Source: Heterocephalus glaber
Taxonomy: Eukaryota > Chordata > Mammalia > Rodentia > Bathyergidae
Length of the DNA stretch: 64,000 nt
Assembly (NCBI RefSeq): GCF_000247695.1
Contig: NW_004624742.1
Location: 9,608,850 to 9,672,849, forward strand
Direction: 5' to 3'
The translations under genes and the position numbers were made by a program. The first letter of the stretch is position 1. Every line of letters begins with the position of its first letter. Under the pieces are notes generated by a model. That model was given only the letters and a program-made list of their open reading frames with translations, searched no databases and was not told the origin of the DNA. Below, piece after piece: positions 58,346 through 64,000 of the stretch.

Positions 58346-60551
58346 ATTAAAGCAACAAAAAACATTAAAAAATGTGTACTAATGGACTATTATATATTTC
58401 TCTGAATGTCAAATTAGAGTTGTGTTACCCTCATCACTATTTTTGCCTTCAACTTTTTCTGGGAGTTTTACAACTATTTTTCATGTATCCTAAACTAAAT
58501 CTCTCACATTTTTTTTTCTATTGTGACTTCTTTTTCCAACAGACCATTGACTTTTCTTTATTTCTTCCATTTATAAATATTTTTTTTTGCATGCACCCTA
58601 AGTACCTTGACCCTAAGCTTGGTGGTTTTTACTGGACACCTTGTTGAGGAGTTTCCTGCCAGTGGTAGAGAGGGAACTAAAATATTATGACAAGCTAGAT
58701 GCTCCCCTTGAAATGTAAGAAAGCACTGTGGGATCAGGGTGAAGAGACTGAGTGAAGAGCCGCAGAAGGGGCAGCAGAATCTGGCTTACACCATTCTGAA
58801 GCTGACCACCCACCAGCTGTGCCCTAAGGTAATATCAGGGTCAGTCTATCCATGGAGGGCTACAATGGCTCTCAGAAGCCCAGGGCCCCTGGGCAGGAGA
58901 CCCTGTTTCTCTTCACTCCAAAAAAAATGATGCCTGAGGATAAATCTTTTCATAATATCATCCCAAGACAAGCTCTAGAAAGGACTAGGTCTATTACCAG
59001 ATGAGTATAAGTAGCTTTTCACCTAAGTATGTTAATAATTTGCTGCTTTCCAGTTAATATACAGACTTGCCCTTTTGGGAATGTTTCATTGTCAAGAGCT
59101 CATCTCATACTAATCACGTTCTTCTTTCCTCCTACCCAAACCAGTTGTCACTGTTGTCATCTGTTACTTTACCAGATGCATATTCCGTTGTTCTAATCTG
59201 TCTTCACAAGTCAGTTCTTTCAGACCAATGATCAATTGTTTGCATATTTTTGAACTCCCACTAATTTATCTTTATCAGGTAGGTATGAAAGTGTTTGGGA
59301 ATAAAGGTGGAAGTTGAGGTGTGATGTCACTATGCCACTAGTCTGACTTGTCCTGTGATGACGCCCACATTGTGTAACAGGAATGGCTTAAAAGGAAAGG
59401 GAAGGAATAGGAAACCTTTGATGTACTAAGTTCATTCTGATTTAAAAGCTATTCATACAATCAGTGTGAAAAGTCAATGTGATATACAGTGCATTACACA
59501 CCTAAGTTCTACCAATGAAAGAGACAATTATTTCATTTAATGTTTTACTCTGTTCTTACTACAAAAGTAACCCAGATACACTACTAAATATTCACATGGT
59601 ATAGAAGCACTAAACAAACCCAGGTTTTGCCCTCTTCCTTCCATATGGAACAGTTTGGTATATATCTTCCATACCTTTTCCATGTATTTATAAATTTTCA
59701 GCAACTGGGATTATATCACCCACAGAATTTATCGCGTAACTCTCTTCACCTAACACTAAGTCTTAAAGACTTCCAAATATGTCACTATAAATAGGTGCTC
59801 CTTAGACTTTCTAGCAACTATATATTTTTCCATTCTATGGACCCACTATAATTTATGACCTTAGGTGACTTGTTTTCCTTTGAAGATACATTGTGGTGAA
59901 AGAACTGACACTTCTAGTTAGAATCATTTGACTTTTTATTTTCTTTGCATTATTATTGTAACCACTAAGATCAAATTGCCCTATTCTTTTTTCCAATCTT
60001 GATCCTTCTCCATCATGAGTTAGTTTTTTGAGCTGCTTAGCTTTCCTTCAATGTTGGATAACTTTTATAAGTGATTTACTACTAATTAGTATAGGAAGAT
60101 GGTATAAAATTCTTTTTAGATTTGTAAGCATCCATTTCCCAACAGCCTTATTGCTTAAGAGAGAAGATGGATCTTGGATTATTGGATAAGGAGTGTTAGG
60201 GATTGGAAGCCATTGAATGCTGCAGTTACCTAAATAAGGAGTACTTACCCTGAGGCTGGAGAGTCCAATGCACTTATTTAATTCCTACTCACACCTGGCT
60301 CGTCTTCTCTCACTCACACATGGTGTCTGACGTGAAAGTCAATTGAACATCAAGCTTCATTGTATTTGGCTCTTGCACCTCCAACATACATTCTTTGCAT
60401 TTCCCAACCCCAAGGAGATCATGTATCATATAGTGTTTTATTCTTCCCCTTCATCTTGGTGTCAGTAAGAAAGCCACTGCCCTCTGTGCTTTCAGCAGCA
60501 GAGAAAGTGAGGAAGGGGAGATACCATTTGGTCAGTTATTCTGAGCCCTTC
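58346..60551. other. Mostly unique sequence
   Basis: No gene seen. 59575-60010 recalls decayed L1 (TTTTTCCATTCTATGGACCC, ACTATAATTTATGACC, CAAATTGCCCTATTC) but is too diverged for a firm call. 58380-58620 is T-rich; its 91-codon frame is compositional. Confidence 0.4.
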
Positions 60552-61095
60552 TATATTAGTAAGGGTTCTCCAGAGAGATAGAACCAATAGGTATGTACAT
60601 GTGAGAAGGGACTATTTCTCAGGATTGACTCATACATTTATGATGGCTGAGATGTCATATGCAAGCCAGAGACGCTGTTATGACAGTTGTATGGCTTAGT
60701 CAATGTCGAAAGGCCTCAGAACCAGGGAGATGGTGTAACTCTCAGAGGCCAAATGCCTGAGAACCCATGCAGGGGCCACTGGTATAAAAAAGTCAAAGGC
60801 TGGAGAGCCTGGACCACTGAAGTTCAGGACAGAAAGTGAGTGTGTCCCAGCTCTGAGATGGGAAGGGCTTGGAGGAAGGAGCTCAAGTCACCTTTGTCCG
60901 TACTTGTTCTCTGTGGGCCCTGGCTTGCCAGGTGGTTCCCACCTCCACTGAGGGTAGACCTTCCCCACCTAGCTTACTCGAGCCCCCAGCTAACTTCCTC
61001 TGGAGACTCCCTCAGTCACATGCGAAATGATGATTCACTAGGCTCCTACATATTCCTTCATCCAGTCAAGTTGACACCTAAAATTAAACCTCACA
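60552..61095 (-). mobile_element. Solo LTR, ERVL type (MLT2-like), inverted
   Basis: The + strand begins TATATTAGTAAGGGTTCTCC, AGAGAGATAGAACCAATAGG and closes TCAAGTTGACACCTAAAATT before AAACCTCACA. That is the inverted form of MLT2-like LTRs of the ERVL group, so the sense strand is minus and begins TGTGAGG. Perfect 5-bp duplications CCTTC lie at 60547-60551 and 61096-61100. There is no internal proviral sequence, so it is a solo LTR left by recombination. The 103-codon open frame inside it is not a gene. Confidence 0.82.
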
Positions 61096-61100
61096 CCTTC

Positions 61101-61596
61101 TTTGAATCAATTCTTTTAATGTTTACTGCGGTCCTGTTCACCTATTCTTGAAACTTATGACCCTATTCTTGACATTTCTGCAGATGGAAAGAACCACTCT
61201 TACCTACTGTATTTCAAGTTGGGAATTTCCCTGATGAGTTTTCCTGATTAATCCAACACTATCTGCTTTCTAACATCCAAGTTTCCAAGACCTTTCTTTT
61301 TGTGGTTTTACTAGCACTACTGGGCATTATATTTGTACAGACAGTTCTCTGGGTTTCTCGTATATAGATTCAACTTTTCAAAGATGGGAAATATCTAAAC
61401 AGGAAGATATTTCATCTGTAGTGAATATATAGACTTTTTTCTTTACATAGTATTTATATTGTATTAGGTATTATAAGTAATCTAGAGATGACTTATAATA
61501 CATAAGAGGATGTGTCCAAGTTCTACACAAATACTATGCCATTTTGTATATAAGGGCCTTGAGCCTCTACAGTTTTTGGTATTAAGAAGGTCCTGA
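61101..61596. other. Unique sequence, no gene seen
   Basis: Nothing recognised. Confidence 0.45.
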
Positions 61597-62284
61597 CACA
61601 ATCACTATGGAAATCAGTGTGGTGATTCCTCAAAAAACTAAAAATAGAAATTCCATTTGACTCATATATCCCCCTTCTAGGTGTCATCCACAAAGAGTTA
61701 AAGACATCATATTACGGGGTCACATGCATATCCATGTTTATAGCAACACAATTTGTAATAGCTGAATCTTGAAAATGACCCGTGTGTCCATCAACAGATG
61801 AACAGATAAGGAAAACATGGCATTTGTACGCAATGGAGTGCTACTCTGCCATGAGGAAAGATTAAGTTGAGGCATTTGTAGGTAAATGGATGAGACCATA
61901 ATATTAAGTGAAATAAGTCAGGCACATCACGTGATTTCTCTTATCTGAGAAACTCAACATATATATCAACAGAGAATATAGATAAATAGGAATTAGGGAG
62001 ATCTTTCTCAAATGAATGGGGAACAAGAGATAGAGGGAAAGGGGAGGGAAAAGGGATAAAAAAAAGAATTGAAGGGAAAATGACGAAATTAGAGCTTTTT
62101 AAAATGGAAAGAGGATCAAGAGTTGGAAGGATCAGGGAGGGAGAGGAAGGGGATAAAAACAACAGGAAAAAGAATCAGATGTATTATGTACATGTACCAC
62201 CTCCCCAGGATAATTGTACTTATTATGTACTGCATACTGTATACTAATAAAAAAATAAAATAAATGAACCTACTTAAAAAAAAG
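61597..62284 (+). mobile_element. 5'-truncated L1 (end of ORF2 plus 3' UTR)
   Basis: CACTATGGAAATCAGTGTGG, CATATCCATGTTTATAGCAA and CCATCAACAGATGAACAGAT are the same ORF2 end as in the L1 at 22.4 kb, with stops. A purine-rich 3' UTR follows (62000-62160), then ACTAATAAAAAAATAAAATA. It begins at almost the same L1 position as the 22.4 kb copy but is clearly more diverged. Flanks are only weakly similar (AAGAAGGTCCTG and AAGAAACCTCCTG), consistent with an older insertion. Confidence 0.88.
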
Positions 62285-62330
62285 AAACCTCCTGGAAGGA
62301 CTCCCTTGTGGATAAAGAGTGATGGCTCGA

Positions 62331-62333
<3 letters not shown>

Positions 62334-62366
<33 letters not shown>
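62334..62366. repeat. (AC)n microsatellite
   Basis: About 16 uninterrupted AC units. Confidence 0.97.
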
Positions 62367-62368
<2 letters not shown>

Positions 62369-64000
62369 TACATGCATTGATATATATAAGAAGAACCACA
62401 AGAAGGAAGGAAAGCAGAGTTGAATACTAAGTCTGCCATTTTGAACTAGGATCCTATAAGAAAAACTCCTTGGAGGAAGACTTTATTGGTGCTGCAGTAA
62501 AAAATGTTACATTATAATGCTGTGCATTTTCTGTGCTATCCTATTTTCTGTCTATTCTTACATCAAACCATTAAACTGATTTTTATACCTTTATTCTATG
62601 CTTTCATATGTACTGGTACAAACGCACTGCATTCTTGTTGTTTTACTAACTAGTGGTCTTTTTCTTCTTCTAGATGACCTTGATGCAGTTTTTTATTGAT
62701 GCAATTTTATTAACTCTGAGTGCATGTGTAAGTTTTTCACATTATTATATAACAAATAATCTTATTTCAGATTATGTATATTTTAAGTTAATAGGATAGA
62801 TTTCTAAAAGATGAAAGTATTTCAAAAATTTAAAAAAATGTAGTCCTGAGATTTCATTATAAGAAGGAGTATAGGATATACTAATGTTTTTCAAACTTAT
62901 AAATGGTATAAAATTTGTACTCTATTTAAATACAGATGTAAATTTTATTAAAATGACAGTTTCAATATTAAATCTTCTTATCCAGAAATAGGATGAATCA
63001 TTTCATGAATTCAAGGATTCTCTTGTGTCACTTAGTAAAATTTTATATTTTGGGGTATTTTTGGTAGACCCTACATTTATCTTGTTAAGCTTATTTCTTG
63101 ATATTTTGTATTTCCATTTCCAGTGAAGAATTAGGTAGTGACTTTACATAATTTCTAACTTATTTTTATTGAACTATATAGAAATGATTCTTTTGTATAT
63201 GTATTTTTGATAGCCAAATTTCAAAAAAGCTCATATTAATTGGGTAATGTTTCACTAATTCTTTTGCATTTTTTAGGTAAGAACTTTTAGGCTAAGTTTT
63301 CTATTTCAATATTCACCTCTTTCATTCCTTTCTTTTGCTTTACTTTTCACAGAGCCTATTTCTAGTCATAATGTTTTCATCCTTGCCTTATTCTTTCATC
63401 AAGGATAATGGCTTTATTCCTTAACTTAATGGCTTTATTAAGCAAGACATTGGCCAGAGGGTTTTTTTCGTTTGGTTAGTTTTATTTTTTAAATAGCCCT
63501 CTTCTAACAAAACTGATAAAAATTATAGTTGAGCAAGAAATAAAATAGAAATCTTTGATAAATTCAATAAAATTGCAATAAAAAACCAATGAAAATGTGA
63601 TTCTGAAATTCTCGAAAGTATTCAAAACATTTATAAAAGAACAATAAGAAAGAACTCCTGACTGATAATAAATACATCTATAAAACATAATAAGAAATAT
63701 AGTTACAAAATTAAGATAGGGTTTTCATTCATTTACCTGACATTTCCTGATGATAAGTTGGTAGTTAGTGAATAAAATTATGATAGTAGTTAAATTTGTG
63801 TTTAAAATAAACAATGAATAATCTTTTAGAAAATTATGTTCCTTGCAATTTTTGGGACACAGCCTTATGAAAAAATGACTAGATATCTGAAATGTAAGTT
63901 CTATATTTTATAGGTACCTCAACTAACTACTTGCTATATGTCACTTGGGTATAGTAACAGAGAGATAGGCAAAGTCTGCCCTCATAGAACTCTCAGATAT
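62367..64000. other. AT-rich unique sequence
   Basis: No repeat or gene recognised. One exon-like spot at 62674-62727 is listed separately. The 68-codon minus frame near 63500 has no features. Confidence 0.4.
62674..62727 (+). other. Exon-like segment with strong splice signals (candidate only)
   Basis: Upstream is a perfect branch-point heptamer TACTAAC (62644-62650), then a pyrimidine tract ending TTTTTCTTCTTCTAG. Downstream is GTAAGT (62728-62733). The 54 bases between equal 18 codons with no stop in the first frame (MTLMQFFIDAILLTLSAC); the other two frames are closed. This resembles a small symmetric cassette exon, but AT-rich DNA can produce it by chance and no partner exon is seen. 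Confidence 0.25.

Noticed and set aside
60840..61151. 103-codon frame
   Set aside because: Lies within the solo ERVL-type LTR.
1..64000. CRISPR arrays, bacterial operons, structural tRNA, rRNA or snRNA genes
   Set aside because: None found. The only tRNA-like sequences are the ID and dID SINE modules, and the 7SL-like sequences are B1.

Overview
The window looks like non-coding nuclear DNA from a mammal, most likely a rodent of the squirrel group. It is AT-rich, poor in CpG, has no CpG island, and is filled with interspersed repeats. Three ID SINEs (about 32-42.7 kb) are rodent-specific. Two composite SINEs with a B1-like head and an ID-like tail (36.15 kb and 56.06 kb) match the B1-dID/MEN arrangement known from squirrels and their relatives, not from mouse or rat. 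Names of repeat families come from memory of their consensus sequences; no database search was possible.

No functional protein-coding gene or structural RNA gene was found. All long open frames are short, unlinked, or lie inside repeats. The stretch is probably intergenic or inside a large intron. Two exon-shaped spots (50312-50392 and 62674-62727) have credible splice signals and are reported as candidates only.

Layout: 0-15.8 kb holds a solo MaLR LTR (730-1171), many MIR fragments, a probable MLT1-like LTR and otherwise unique DNA. 15.8-16.6 kb holds a 174-bp purine tract followed by two MER5-type hAT fragments and a MIR. 20-27 kb has two long L2 pieces, a 5'-truncated L1 with a perfect 13-bp target-site duplication (22.4-23.1 kb), and two hAT elements. 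27-33 kb is largely repeat-poor, including a roughly 1-kb block (31.0-32.0 kb) that is a plausible regulatory element. 33-48 kb carries ID SINEs, one B1-dID, MIRs, L2 tails and a minus-strand MaLR LTR.

The structural centrepiece is at 51.8-57.5 kb. An ancient L1 in + orientation was interrupted by a near-complete Tigger DNA transposon with TA duplications at both ends. The Tigger was later split by a B1 SINE with a 14-bp duplication, and the L1 was separately split by a B1-dID SINE with a 17-bp duplication. The Tigger transposase is a broken pseudogene that has lost two of its three catalytic aspartates. Further right are a solo ERVL-type LTR with a perfect 5-bp duplication (60.55-61.10 kb), another L1 3' end (61.6-62.3 kb) and AT-rich unique DNA. 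There is no operon-like or cooperating gene system here; the interest lies in transposon stratigraphy and a few unexplained unique blocks.
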